A stretch of DNA of 64,000 nt, taken from an uncultured Pelagibacteraceae bacterium (lineage in GTDB: Bacteria; Pseudomonadota; Alphaproteobacteria; Pelagibacterales; Pelagibacteraceae). A program made the position numbers and the translations under genes. Position 1 is the first letter of the stretch. Each line of letters opens with the position of its first letter. This document shows, in pieces, positions 48,738 through 58,889 of this stretch. The notes under the pieces are model-generated. The model made no database searches. It had not been told where the DNA came from and saw only the letters and a list, made by a program, of their open reading frames with translations. The stretch covers positions 1-64,000 of the forward strand of contig CACFQR010000005.1 in the NCBI GenBank assembly GCA_902568465.1, given 5' to 3'.

Positions 48738-49499
48738 TTAAGTCATTAATATGACAGAAATACACCTACCGTAATCTTTTTCGTTGCTAATACGGGATCT
48801 TCTATAACTAAAAAACAACTTATCTTCAGAAAAAGTATCCATTTCAATATTTTCAATATTTTTTATGTTTAAATTAAATATTTCTTGATTGATAAAGCCT
48901 CTTAGATCAAAGGTAAATTGTTTATCGTTCTTTTTATAAAAAAATTTTTTATTTTTTTCATTTTTTTCAATAAATTTAATAATAAAATCTTCTTTTACTT
49001 CATAATTATTTTTGCCAATACAAGGACCAATAACAGCAATGATATCTTTACTCTTAGAATTCAATTCTTCAAATTTTTTTATTGTATTTTCAATTATTCC
49101 ATTCAAGGCACCCTTCCAGCCAGCGTGCGCACATCCAATTATTTTTTTAATGGGATCGTAAAAAATTATTGGAGCGCAATCAGCTGTTAATATAGAAATT
49201 CCTATATTTTTTATATTTGTTACCAAAGCGTCACCAATTAATTTATTTTTTAAATTTTTTTTATCGTTTAGATAAATGACTCTATTACTGTGCTTTTGGT
49301 TTAAAGTAATTAAAAATTCTTTTTTACAGCCTATTCTGTTGCTAACTAGCTCAAGATTTTTCAACACGTTTTCTCTTTTGTCATCAGAACCTAGCCCACA
49401 GTTCAAGCTATTATAGGATCCCTTTGAAACACCATCTTTTCTTGAAAAAAAACAATGTCGTAAATTTTCAAATTTTTTTAATTTAGAAGAAAAAAACAT
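48738..49499 (-). CDS. pgeF: Polyphenol oxidase/purine nucleoside phosphorylase-like (YfiH, laccase domain)
   Basis: FFSRKDGVSKGSYNSLNCG; QKHSNRV; TADCAPIIFYDP; GCAHAGWKGALNGI; FSYRRS. Confidence 0.93.
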   Translation of the reverse strand: MFFSSKLKKFENLRHCFFSRKDGVSKGSYNSLNCGLGSDDKRENVLKNLELVSNRIGCKKEFLITLNQKHSNRVIYLNDKKNLKNKLIGDALVTNIKNIGISILTADCAPIIFYDPIKKIIGCAHAGWKGALNGIIENTIKKFEELNSKSKDIIAVIGPCIGKNNYEVKEDFIIKFIEKNEKNKKFFYKKNDKQFTFDLRGFINQEIFNLNIKNIENIEMDTFSEDKLFFSYRRSRISNEKDYGRCISVILMT

Positions 49500-49630
49500 T
49501 ATTTAAAACCTAAAGAAAATTTTTCATTTTTTTTCTTTGCAAACATTACTTTAAATAGTTTGCCCATTTCTTCATGGTGTAATAATCTTTTAAGTTTATA
49601 AAACATTTCAGCTTTGTCTTTAAAGGTCAT
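49499..49630 (-). CDS. Unannotated 43-aa small protein (MTFKDKAEMFYKLKRLLHHEEMGKLFKVMFAKKKNEKFSLGFK)
   Basis: Fills the whole gap between midA-like gene and pgeF; stop overlaps pgeF start (TAATG), start overlaps upstream stop; absent from ORF track by length. Confidence 0.6.
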   Translation of the reverse strand: MTFKDKAEMFYKLKRLLHHEEMGKLFKVMFAKKKNEKFSLGFK

Positions 49631-50567
49631 TTTTTTTTGAAAGTATATTTGCCCTTTCAATTATACCTAATTTTTGAAGGAATTCATTTTGAGTGACAAT
49701 TCTTTCAGCAATTAAATTATTTTTTTTTAATATTTTTACAAATAAATCAAAATTTATATGGGAAGTAATATCTGATTTGCCCGGTTCAGAAAGCACGTCC
49801 ACAAATTTATGCTTTTTTATGGATTGCAAGGTATCTCCACCTTTAATTTTGGTATATCCATAATCAAAGGCTAAAAGACCACCGCCATATTTTTTAATAT
49901 TTTTTGCCACTGCGTTTAAATATAAAATAGCATCGTTTGGGTATTCTATAATACTGTTTTTGCAATTTATATTTAGCTGTATAATTTTTTTTATCACATC
50001 TTTGTCTGCCTTTTTATATAAAAATTCTAATTTTTTTCTATCTTTTGATAATGATATGTATTTTTCTAAAAATACATTATTTTTTTTAAAAACTTGTTTA
50101 ATAGCAAGAGAGTCAAAAAACTCGTTGCCTAAAAACATTATTGGGCCAAACTTAATTTTATCTATTTTTTTTATCCACTTAACTTTTTTATTTTTTATAT
50201 TTTTTTTTTGAATTTTTATCAGCACGTCACTAATTTCTAGTAAGTTTATTTCTAAGCAATTGTAAAATTCTTTGAAATTTTTAAAAACATTCAACAGAAC
50301 TTTACATAATGATCCATCCCCCGGGCCAAGCTCCACTAATAAAAATTTTTTGGGTTTTCCTAAATTTTCCCAAAAAGCAATACACCAAATAGCAATCATT
50401 TCGCCAAACAAATCAGAGACTAAAGGTGAAGTGATATAGTCGCCTTGTTTTCCAAAAGGGTTACTATTCATATAGTAACCAAATTTTCTATCGTATAGCG
50501 CTATATTGATAAATTTATCTAAAGGAATTGATTTTTCTTCTTTTAAAATATTAATTATTTTGTTCAT
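49620..50567 (-). CDS. SAM-dependent methyltransferase, MidA/NDUFAF7 (DUF185) family
   Basis: GDYITSPLVSDLFGEMIAIW; LVELGPGDGSL; GNEFFDSLAIKQ. Confidence 0.92.
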   Translation of the reverse strand: MNKIINILKEEKSIPLDKFINIALYDRKFGYYMNSNPFGKQGDYITSPLVSDLFGEMIAIWCIAFWENLGKPKKFLLVELGPGDGSLCKVLLNVFKNFKEFYNCLEINLLEISDVLIKIQKKNIKNKKVKWIKKIDKIKFGPIMFLGNEFFDSLAIKQVFKKNNVFLEKYISLSKDRKKLEFLYKKADKDVIKKIIQLNINCKNSIIEYPNDAILYLNAVAKNIKKYGGGLLAFDYGYTKIKGGDTLQSIKKHKFVDVLSEPGKSDITSHINFDLFVKILKKNNLIAERIVTQNEFLQKLGIIERANILSKKNDL

Positions 50568-51361
50568 TTTTTTTTCATTAATAAAATTATAAAAAAACCA
50601 GCTAATAATGTAACTAAACTTAATATTATTCCTAAAGAAATATATTCAAAAAAGTAACCGAGATGTTTGTCTGCCTCTCTAAAATTTTCAGAAAATATTC
50701 TAAAAATAGAATATAAAATTAAAAAAATTGCCGAAATATAAGCTGGCTTAAATAATAATTTTTTTTTTAATGCTAGATAATTTATTATTAAAAACAAAAC
50801 TAATCCTTCAAGAGCAGCTTCATAAATTTGCGACGGATGTCTTGGTGAGCTGTCTGCATTTGGGAAAATAATTGCCCAAGGTAGGGAGGAGACTTTTCCA
50901 TAAAGTTCACCATTTATAAAGTTAGCGATTCTTCCAAAGAAAATTCCTATTGGTGCGACGCAACTAACTATATCTGAATACTTAAAAAAATTTTCGCCTT
51001 TTTTTTTTGAGTAAAAGAAAATAGAAAAAATAACACCAATCAATCCACCATGAAAAGACATACCGCCCTGCCACAGTTTAAAAATTTCTAGGAAGTTTTG
51101 ACTATAATACTCTATATTATAAAAAATTACGTATCCTAATCTTCCACCAATTATTACTCCAAATAATAAATAAATAACTAAATCATCAAAATCTGCTTTT
51201 TTAATCTGTTTAAAATGATATTCATTATTTTCAGTTTTTTTTATTATTTTTATTGCATAAAACCAGCCAATAACTATTCCTAAAATATACGCTAATGAAT
51301 ACCATTTAATTTGAAAAAGTCCGAAATCTATAAATACTGGGTCAAAATTATGAGTAAACAT
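50564..51361 (-). CDS. lgt: Prolipoprotein diacylglyceryl transferase
   Basis: GVIIGGRLGYVIFYN; GGMSFHGGLIGV; FGRIANFINGELYG; RHPSQIYEAALEG. Confidence 0.97.
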   Translation of the reverse strand: MFTHNFDPVFIDFGLFQIKWYSLAYILGIVIGWFYAIKIIKKTENNEYHFKQIKKADFDDLVIYLLFGVIIGGRLGYVIFYNIEYYSQNFLEIFKLWQGGMSFHGGLIGVIFSIFFYSKKKGENFFKYSDIVSCVAPIGIFFGRIANFINGELYGKVSSLPWAIIFPNADSSPRHPSQIYEAALEGLVLFLIINYLALKKKLLFKPAYISAIFLILYSIFRIFSENFREADKHLGYFFEYISLGIILSLVTLLAGFFIILLMKKK

Positions 51362-51422
51362 TTAAAAAAAAAAGATTTATTTAATATTTAATTTAAAATA
51401 ACTTAAACCAACTTAAAAATAT

Positions 51423-51674
51423 ATGGAAAAATATTATAATAACTTGCTCAAAAATATCACAGAATTAATTGAAAAAGGTTTATTAACTTCTAAAGACCTT
51501 TCAAAAGAAGCAGAAGAAGCCTTAAAATTTAGAATAGAAATTCTTGTTAATAAACTTAACTTAGTATCCAGGGAGGAGTTTGAAGTCCAAAAAAAATTAA
51601 CCAATAAGTTAAAAAACGACTTGATTAAATTAAAAAAAAGAAAGAAAAAAATTACAAAGGCAAAGAAATCTTAA
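51423..51674 (+). CDS. UbiK/BMFP-like coiled-coil small protein
   Basis: 83 aa; LVNKLNLVSREEFEVQKKL pattern typical of the accessory factor UbiK family. Confidence 0.65.
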   Translation: MEKYYNNLLKNITELIEKGLLTSKDLSKEAEEALKFRIEILVNKLNLVSREEFEVQKKLTNKLKNDLIKLKKRKKKITKAKKS

Positions 51675-52155
51675 CCCTAAGACCATTTAGAGGACTTTTA
51701 TCCAAAGCGATAATACCTCCATGAGAGCGTATAATATCATTTGCAATTGACAAACCTAATCCTACGCCCGATTTATTTTGTCCTCTACTTTTGTCAATTC
51801 TATAAAAAGGTTTCATTACGTTCTGGTATTCGTTTTCAGCTATCCCTGGTCCATCGTCGTCAATAAAAATTGAAATATTATTTTTAGTTTTGTTAGAAAT
51901 AATTTTTATATTTTCTCCATATGATAAGCCATTATCAATTAAATTTGACAGACACCTTTTTATTGAATTGGGGCGCACATTTATTTCTAAATTTTCTTCT
52001 AGAGAAACTGCAATTTTATCTTCTTTATATTTATTGACCAAGTCTTTTATTATTTCATTTAAATTAATTTTTTCAGTTTCTTCATTTTTTTGATGTCTAG
52101 CAAACTCTAAGTATTCATTTAACATTCTTTCCATTTCTTCTATGTCATCACCCAT
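51652..52155 (-). pseudogene. EnvZ-like histidine kinase, C-terminal fragment (HATPase), frame-disrupted
   Basis: CLSNLIDNGLSYG, DDDGPGIAE, GVGLGLSIANDIIRSHGG; would fuse to the upstream ORF if the A9 run were A8. May be functional. Confidence 0.8.
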
Positions 52156-52969
52156 TTTTTTTTGCTAAATCCTGCTGTTTTAGTAAAGCAAGTTGTAATT
52201 TTAATCTTGTAAGAGGTGTTCTTAAGTCATGACTGATTCCTGAAAGCATTTCTGATCTTTGATTTAAATGCACTGTAATTCTTTTTCTCATTCTATCAAA
52301 TTCATAAGCCGCTTGCCGTATTTCTCTAGCTCCGGAGGGTCTAAATTCTTTTACAAATTCTCCCTTACCAAATCTTTCAGCAGCTCTAGCAAGGTTTACA
52401 ATTGGCCTTGTTTGATTTTTTAAAAAAACTATGGCGATCATTATTAATAATATTCCTGGCAAAGTAATCCATAACGCAAAAATACGAGCAGAGGATGGTG
52501 CAATTTTTTCTTTAGGAAAAAAAATTTGTAACAGTCCTGTTTCATATTTTATTTTTAGATATACGACATCTTTGTATGAAGTTGTATCAAACCAATATGA
52601 GTTTGGAAAAGCAGATTTAAGTTCTCTTCTTAAACTTCTATCCATTGGGCTATACCATCTTTCAGGAATTTCTTCTGGAAAAATTTCATTCGCTTTTAAT
52701 CTAACTACAAAATCAAAATTCTTATTATATAAATCTAGAATTTCCTCTTTATTAGTTTGTTCGTTTTGATATACATCATAAAGTGTTTTAACTTCACTAA
52801 CCAAGGATCGCGTCATTCCCTTGTTAGCTTTTATCCAAAGACTATCGAAAAAAACTATAGTAATTATTATTTGTAACAATATTATTGGAGTCGCAACAAT
52901 TATTAAGGATCTATAAAAAAGTCTTTTTGGTAAAATATTTTTTATAAAATTATTCAATCCATAAAACAT
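52148..52969 (-). pseudogene. EnvZ-like histidine kinase, N-terminal fragment (sensor, HAMP, HisKA), frame-disrupted
   Basis: Two TMs, HAMP, SGISHDLRTPLTRLKLQLALLKQQD then stop after A9 run at 52155-52163. Confidence 0.8.
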
Positions 52970-53627
52970 AGCCAGCTCCCCTAATAGTTTGTAAATATTT
53001 TGGATTTTTAGGATTTGTCTCAATTTTTTGTCTTAATCTTGTGATCATTACATCAATAGTTCTTTCTTTTGATATATTAATTATTTTACCAATATCTTCT
53101 CTAGAAAAAACTTTTCCTGGCGACTCAAGCATTTTACTTAAAACCTTTATTTCCTGTGGATTAATTTTTATTAACTTGTCATTTATTTTTATATCTGATT
53201 TTTTCAAATTTACCAAAGCATTTCCTATATATATTTCATCTGACAAGATAGGTTTTTGAACTTTGCTTAGAATATTTTTTATTCTCAACAAAAGTTCTTT
53301 CGGGTTAAAAGGCTTTCCTAAATAATCATCTGCTCCTAATTCTAATCCTTCAATTCTATTTTGTGTTTCACCTTTTGCTGTTAAAAGTATTATTGGTATT
53401 GGGTTGTTTTCTTTAATTTCCTTTGTCAGATCTAGACCACTTTTTCCAGGCATCATAATATCTAAAATGATTATATCAAATTTGATTATTTCTAATTTTT
53501 TTTTGGCATCAAATGCATCTTTAGCACTGGTAACTAAAAATTTTTTTTCTTCGAGATACTCTTTTACTAGTTCTCTTATCCTATCATCGTCATCAACCAC
53601 CAATATATGAAAAGTGTTTTTATTCAT
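52950..53627 (-). CDS. OmpR-family response regulator
   Basis: LVVDDDDRIRELVKEYL; IILDIMMPGKSGLDL; TAKGE; C-terminal winged helix (TRLRQKIETNPKNPKYLQTIRGAGYV). Confidence 0.95.
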   Translation of the reverse strand: MNKNTFHILVVDDDDRIRELVKEYLEEKKFLVTSAKDAFDAKKKLEIIKFDIIILDIMMPGKSGLDLTKEIKENNPIPIILLTAKGETQNRIEGLELGADDYLGKPFNPKELLLRIKNILSKVQKPILSDEIYIGNALVNLKKSDIKINDKLIKINPQEIKVLSKMLESPGKVFSREDIGKIINISKERTIDVMITRLRQKIETNPKNPKYLQTIRGAGYVLWIE

Positions 53628-54057
53628 TTATAATTTTTTTTAATACATTTTTAAATTTAAGTACCGAATCCGAGTCTGAACTTTTGAGAGCATTATAAAT
53701 TCTTTTTTTTTGCTCTAAAAAAATTTCTTCAAATAATTTTTTACCCTTTTCATTAAGATAAATTTGTCTTTGCCTAGAGTCTATTTCCCCTTTTTTTAGT
53801 AAAATAGTTTTATTTTCTATTAAATCTCTTAAAACTCTATTTAAACTTTGTTTAGTGATTTTTAGTCTACTTAATAAATCTGAAACAGTAAGACCCTCAT
53901 GTCTTTCAATAAGATGAATGGCCCTATGATGAGCAGTGCCAAAAGAGTATTTTTTAAGTATTTTTTTTGGATCAGAGTAGGTCTCTCTATAAGCATAAAA
54001 TATTTGTTCAATAAAATCCTTAATCTGATCATCTTTTAAATATAATAAATCTCTCAT
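53620..54057 (-). CDS. MarR-family transcriptional regulator
   Basis: HRAIHLIERHEGLTVSDLLSRLKITKQSLNRVLRDLIENKTI; EIDSRQRQIYLNEKGK. Confidence 0.93.
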   Translation of the reverse strand: MRDLLYLKDDQIKDFIEQIFYAYRETYSDPKKILKKYSFGTAHHRAIHLIERHEGLTVSDLLSRLKITKQSLNRVLRDLIENKTILLKKGEIDSRQRQIYLNEKGKKLFEEIFLEQKKRIYNALKSSDSDSVLKFKNVLKKIINE

Positions 54058-54148
54058 AATTTGTTTTGGGTCAGTTATATTGACATATCTACCTAAGATA
54101 GATACTTTTTCAAAACAAATAAATCAATTAAGATCAATAAATTTATTT

Positions 54149-55036
54149 ATGGAACCCGTACCTTTTGATAAAAGATCAGGCAAAATTTGGTTTAATGGTC
54201 AACCAGTAAACTGGTCCGACGTAAAAATACATGTATTAAGTCACGGTTTGCATTATGCCAGCTGTGTGTTTGAAGGTGAAAGAGTTTATGACGGTGAGAT
54301 ATTTAAGCTTGAAGAACATACAGAAAGATTATTTCATTCGGCTTCAAGAATGGGTTTTAAAATTCCATACAGTCAAGAGGATCTAAATAGTTCTTGCAAG
54401 GATATAGTTGCCATTCAAAAAGTTAAAAATGGTTATGTAAGACCAGTAGCCTGGAGAGGAAGCGAGATGATGGCAATTTCTGCTCAAAAAACAAAAATTC
54501 ATGTAGCAATAGCTGCGTGGGATTGGGGATCTTATTTTGATCCTAATTTAAAACTTAAAGGTATAAAATTAGATATTTCTAAATGGAGAAGACCAGCGCC
54601 AGATACAATTCCATGGGACACAAAAGCTTCCGGATTATATATGATTTGTACTTTATCCAAGCACGAAGCTGAAAAAAAAGGTTTTACAGACTCATTGATG
54701 TTAGATTACCAGGGCAATGTTGCAGAAGCCACTGGGGCAAATATATTTTTTAAAAATAAAGATAACGAACTGCATACACCAATTCCAGATTCCTTTTTAA
54801 ATGGAATTACAAGAAGATGTATTATTGAGATTGCAAAATCAAAAAATATAAAAATTGTTGAAAGAAAAATAAAACCAGAAGAATTATCTAAGTTTGTTGG
54901 TTGTTTTTTAACTGGAACAGCAGCAGAAGTAACACCAGTTTCCCAAATTGACAATCATAAATTTGCAGTCTGCAACGTGATAAAAGATCTATCCGAAAGT
55001 TATCAAGCTTTGGTTAGAAGGAAAAACGCAGCTTAA
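54149..55036 (+). CDS. ilvE: Branched-chain amino acid aminotransferase
   Basis: KIWFNGQPVNWSDVKIHVLSHGLHYASCVFEGERVY; EATGANIFF; TGTAAEVTPV. Confidence 0.95.
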   Translation: MEPVPFDKRSGKIWFNGQPVNWSDVKIHVLSHGLHYASCVFEGERVYDGEIFKLEEHTERLFHSASRMGFKIPYSQEDLNSSCKDIVAIQKVKNGYVRPVAWRGSEMMAISAQKTKIHVAIAAWDWGSYFDPNLKLKGIKLDISKWRRPAPDTIPWDTKASGLYMICTLSKHEAEKKGFTDSLMLDYQGNVAEATGANIFFKNKDNELHTPIPDSFLNGITRRCIIEIAKSKNIKIVERKIKPEELSKFVGCFLTGTAAEVTPVSQIDNHKFAVCNVIKDLSESYQALVRRKNAA

Positions 55037-55041
55037 TATTT

Positions 55042-55611
55042 TTACTCAATTGCATGATCGATTCCTTTTCTCACATAATCGTATCCTGTATAAACTGTAA
55101 GAAAAGCAGCTAGCCACAAAAAGATTATTCCAATCGAGTGCGCATTAAAATCTGCAAAGTTAACTAAGGTATTTCCACTTTCTCCTGTTAATAAAATTGC
55201 AATGGCACACATTTGTATAAAGGTTTTAATTTTAGCCAATTTGTTGACAGGCATCTTAACTTGAACTTTAGCTAAAAACTCTCTTAGCCCAGAAATTAAA
55301 ATTTCTCTTATAAGAATAATTATTGCTGCTATTATCTCGTAATCTTTTATTGTGTCATCCATTACTAATAAAATTAATGCACTAGCTACTATAATTTTGT
55401 CAGCTATGGGATCTAAAAGTTCGCCAAGCTTAGATTCTTCTTTATACAATCTAGCTAACAAACCATCTAAAAAATCTGTAAAACTAGCTAACAAAAATAT
55501 AAAAAAGGGAATCCAATCTCCCATTGGCCCCGGTAAGTAGAAAGTTCCAATAAATATAGGGGTTAAAATAATTCGGCCGATAGTTAATATATTTGGTATT
55601 TTAAGTTTCAT
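55042..55611 (-). CDS. pgsA: CDP-diacylglycerol-glycerol-3-phosphate 3-phosphatidyltransferase
   Basis: DFLDGLLARLYKEESKLGELLDPIADK (CDP-alcohol phosphotransferase motif). Confidence 0.95.
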   Translation of the reverse strand: MKLKIPNILTIGRIILTPIFIGTFYLPGPMGDWIPFFIFLLASFTDFLDGLLARLYKEESKLGELLDPIADKIIVASALILLVMDDTIKDYEIIAAIIILIREILISGLREFLAKVQVKMPVNKLAKIKTFIQMCAIAILLTGESGNTLVNFADFNAHSIGIIFLWLAAFLTVYTGYDYVRKGIDHAIE

Positions 55612-55614
55612 TTT

Positions 55615-57462
55615 TTAATCATGAAAAAAATCATGTATTTTTTTTGCTACGGAAGTTTCTATCCCTTCTACCTTTTTTAAATCATCAAAGCTAGCTGACT
55701 CTACAGCCTTAGCAGATCCAAAGTAATTTAACAAAGCTCTTTTTCTATTTCTTCCAATACCATTTATTTGGTCTAATAAAGATTTCGTAAAATTTTTCTT
55801 CCTCCTCATTCTATGGCTACTTACTGCAAATCTGTGAGCTTCATCTCTTAGCCTTTGAAGAAAAAATAATAAAGGCTCTCTTTTATTAAGCTTAATCATA
55901 TTATTTTTATGAAAGAAAGTTTCATTTCCTTTATTTCTGTTTTTACCTTTTGCTATTGCTATTATAGGGATGTCATGAAAGCCATATTCATCTAATATTT
56001 TTCTACCAACCGAATATTGGCCCTTGCCACCATCAATAATTACTAAGTCAGGAATTATTATATCTATTTGATGCCTAGTTTTTATAATTCTTAAAAATCT
56101 TCTCTCAAAAACCTCTTTTATCATTCCATAATCATCTCCATCGCTTAGTTTTTTATTTTTAATATTAAATTTTCTATATTGTTTTTTAATAAAACCTTCT
56201 GGACCAAATGTAATTAATGCGCCCACAGAATTGGATCCTTGAATATGGCTATTGTCATACACTTCTATCGTTTTTGGAACTATATCTAATTTAAATTTCT
56301 CAGCAACTTCATTTAAAAGTTTATTATTAGTTTCAGATTCAAAAATCTTTCTAGTCAATGCTTCCTTTGCATTTTTTTCAGCCATTTTAGATAACTTAAA
56401 TCCATTTCCTTTTTTAGGAACTTTTATAGATACAAATTTTTTTTCTTTTTTTTCTAAAGCTGCTTTAACAAGTTTTAAATCTTTTATTTTTATATTGATT
56501 AAAATTTCAACAGGTACTGTTTTGTTTTCATAAAATTGAACTATGAATGAAGTTAAAACATCTTCCGCTGTGTGAAATTTGTCATGATAAGGAAAATAAG
56601 ATTGGTTACCCCAATTTTGTTTTGATCGGTAAAAAAATACTTGGACACAAGTTTTGCCAGCTTCTTGTACAACAGAAATAACATCTGCATTATCAAGATT
56701 TGTAGAACTTATATTTTGAGAAGATTGAATTTGTGTTAAGGCTTTTATTCTATCTCTTAAAATAGCAGCTTTTTCATAATCCATTTTTTCACTACTTTTT
56801 TCCATATCAATCGCTAATTTTTTTTGTATATTTTTTGATTTTCCAGATAGAAATAATATTGCATCTGATACAAGCTTAGAGTATTCGGTTTTTTCTAAAC
56901 GATTTACACACGGCGCGGCACATCTTTTGATTTGATATAAAATACATGGTCTTTCTCTATTTTTAAAAACAGCGTCATTACATACTCTTAATAAAAAAAC
57001 TTTTTGTAGTATTTTTATAGTCCAATTTGCAGAACCTACAGAGGCGAATGGACCAAAATAATAACCATTTTTATTTTTTTTCCCCCTATGTTTTGTTAAT
57101 TGGGGCCAGTCAGAATCTTTCTCAATAAAAATATAGGGAAAGGATTTGTCATCCCTAAGAAGAACATTAAATTTAGGTTTAAATTTTTTAATTAAATTAG
57201 CTTCTAAAAGTAAAGCTTCCGCCTCACTACTTGTCGTTACTATTTCTAAACCGTTAGTTAATGCCAACATTCTTTCGGTTCTTATTGGTTGATTTTTATC
57301 TAAAGTATAGTTTTTTAATCTATTAGGAAGATTTTTAGCTTTGCCGACGTATAGCACTTGATTTTTTTTATCAAGCATTCTGTATACTCCAGGACTATTA
57401 GAAATTAATGGAATTTTTTTTCTAATTAATTCTTTGCCAAAATCAAGATCTCTCATAATCAC
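55615..57462 (-). CDS. uvrC: Excinuclease ABC subunit C
   Basis: [66 protein letters not shown]. Confidence 0.97.
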   Translation of the reverse strand: MIMRDLDFGKELIRKKIPLISNSPGVYRMLDKKNQVLYVGKAKNLPNRLKNYTLDKNQPIRTERMLALTNGLEIVTTSSEAEALLLEANLIKKFKPKFNVLLRDDKSFPYIFIEKDSDWPQLTKHRGKKNKNGYYFGPFASVGSANWTIKILQKVFLLRVCNDAVFKNRERPCILYQIKRCAAPCVNRLEKTEYSKLVSDAILFLSGKSKNIQKKLAIDMEKSSEKMDYEKAAILRDRIKALTQIQSSQNISSTNLDNADVISVVQEAGKTCVQVFFYRSKQNWGNQSYFPYHDKFHTAEDVLTSFIVQFYENKTVPVEILINIKIKDLKLVKAALEKKEKKFVSIKVPKKGNGFKLSKMAEKNAKEALTRKIFESETNNKLLNEVAEKFKLDIVPKTIEVYDNSHIQGSNSVGALITFGPEGFIKKQYRKFNIKNKKLSDGDDYGMIKEVFERRFLRIIKTRHQIDIIIPDLVIIDGGKGQYSVGRKILDEYGFHDIPIIAIAKGKNRNKGNETFFHKNNMIKLNKREPLLFFLQRLRDEAHRFAVSSHRMRRKKNFTKSLLDQINGIGRNRKRALLNYFGSAKAVESASFDDLKKVEGIETSVAKKIHDFFHD

Positions 57463-57871
57463 TTCTTGTTTTAAAAACTTCTACTCCAACTGATTTAGCA
57501 TTTTTAATAGCCTCTGGTTTTTCAATTTTAATTGTTACGGAGTTTATTCTCTTATCCTCAAATATTTCTTTAAAAGAATCTTCAGCCAAACTTTCTAAAA
57601 AGTTATATTTTTTACTACTACTCAAATTTTTCAATTTATTTGTAATTTTTTCATAATCCACTATACTTTTTATATCATTTTCATCAGGAAGAGAATTTTG
57701 ACTAACATCTAAAACTATATTAAATTTTATTTTTTGCTTTTTTATTTTTTCGTGTTTGTGAATACCTATTATTTCTTCAATAATAAAATCTTTAATAAAA
57801 ACAGTTCTTCTAGTAGAACTTTTTTCTTTTCTAGGTTTTAGTTGTAAAATTTTAAAATTATTCTTTTTCAT
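57443..57871 (-). CDS. Dihydroneopterin aldolase-like (FolB family)
   Basis: [46 protein letters not shown]. Confidence 0.85.
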   Translation of the reverse strand: MKKNNFKILQLKPRKEKSSTRRTVFIKDFIIEEIIGIHKHEKIKKQKIKFNIVLDVSQNSLPDENDIKSIVDYEKITNKLKNLSSSKKYNFLESLAEDSFKEIFEDKRINSVTIKIEKPEAIKNAKSVGVEVFKTRSDYERS

Positions 57872-58610
57872 TTTTCTTATTCCACGATAAATTTTGCCCA
57901 CTATCAACAGTTATAATTTGACCGGTAACAGAATTATTATTGATCAGAAATTCAATGGCATTACAAATATCTTCTAATCGAACAGTTTTTTTAAGAAGAG
58001 TAGATTTTACTTGATTTCTAAAATGCCTTTCAGTTTGTCTTTTACTTTTTATAGTAGGACCAGGAGCAATAGCATTAACCTTTATATGTGGTCCCAGTCG
58101 CATAGCCATAGTTTTGGTTAAAGTCTGCAAGCCAGTTTTACTAATAGTATATGACATAAAAAAAGGAGTAAGTTTAAATATTCTTTGATCAATAATATTA
58201 ATTATATTAGACGTATTTTTTTTTGAAACTTGCTTGGCAAACTGTTTAGTTAGAATAGTTGGAGCAAGAAGATTAATGTTTAGATGATCATTCCAACTTT
58301 TAGTTGTAAAATTTGTAATATCATCTTTTTCAAATAAGGCAGCGTTGTTTACAAGACAATCAATGGTACCAAGTTTTTTTCTTGCTAAAGATATAATTTT
58401 TTCTGTTTGTTTTGGATTTTTTAAATCACATTTTATCAAAGCAACTTTCACCCACTTTTGCTCAATTATTTTTTTTAATTTTTTAGCTTTCGAATATGAT
58501 CTAAAATAATGTAGGGCGATATTCCAACCTTTTTCAGCAAAATGTAATGCTATGGCTCTACCCACCCTTGTTGCTGCGCCAGTAATTAGTATATTTTTAC
58601 TTTTCATCAT
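57858..58610 (-). CDS. SDR family oxidoreductase (pteridine reductase-like)
   Basis: NILITGAATRVGRAIALHFAEKGW; VNNAALFEKDD; YTISKTGLQTLTKTMA; upstream of folB-like gene. Confidence 0.88.
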   Translation of the reverse strand: MMKSKNILITGAATRVGRAIALHFAEKGWNIALHYFRSYSKAKKLKKIIEQKWVKVALIKCDLKNPKQTEKIISLARKKLGTIDCLVNNAALFEKDDITNFTTKSWNDHLNINLLAPTILTKQFAKQVSKKNTSNIINIIDQRIFKLTPFFMSYTISKTGLQTLTKTMAMRLGPHIKVNAIAPGPTIKSKRQTERHFRNQVKSTLLKKTVRLEDICNAIEFLINNNSVTGQIITVDSGQNLSWNKKNEKE

Positions 58611-58885
58611 CAATTTTTTTTAAGCTTTGTTTGTATAACGAGGAACCAGTTTTTATCTTATTAGAGTATGATTCTTTAAAGGTTTCTAATTGCCACCCTG
58701 ACATTCTTTGAATTAATAAATTTAAATTTTCTTTTTTCCAAGAAAACTCTGTGTTTTCGTTTTTCCATATTATTTTTTCTTCATTTGTTCTAGCGCATCC
58801 ATAACAATATCCGGTTCTTGGGTCAGTTTTACAAATACTTATACAGGGAGAAACAACTTTATTATTTTCTATATTTTTTTTTCAT
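58597..58885 (-). pseudogene. DUF1289-family Fe-S/Zn small protein, frame-disrupted at the start by A9
   Basis: Frame reads ...NNKVVSPCISICKTDPRTGYCYGCARTNEEKIIWKNENTEFSW...; only ATG (58885-58883) is out of frame because of A9 (58874-58882). May be functional. Confidence 0.75.
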
Positions 58886-58889
58886 TAAT

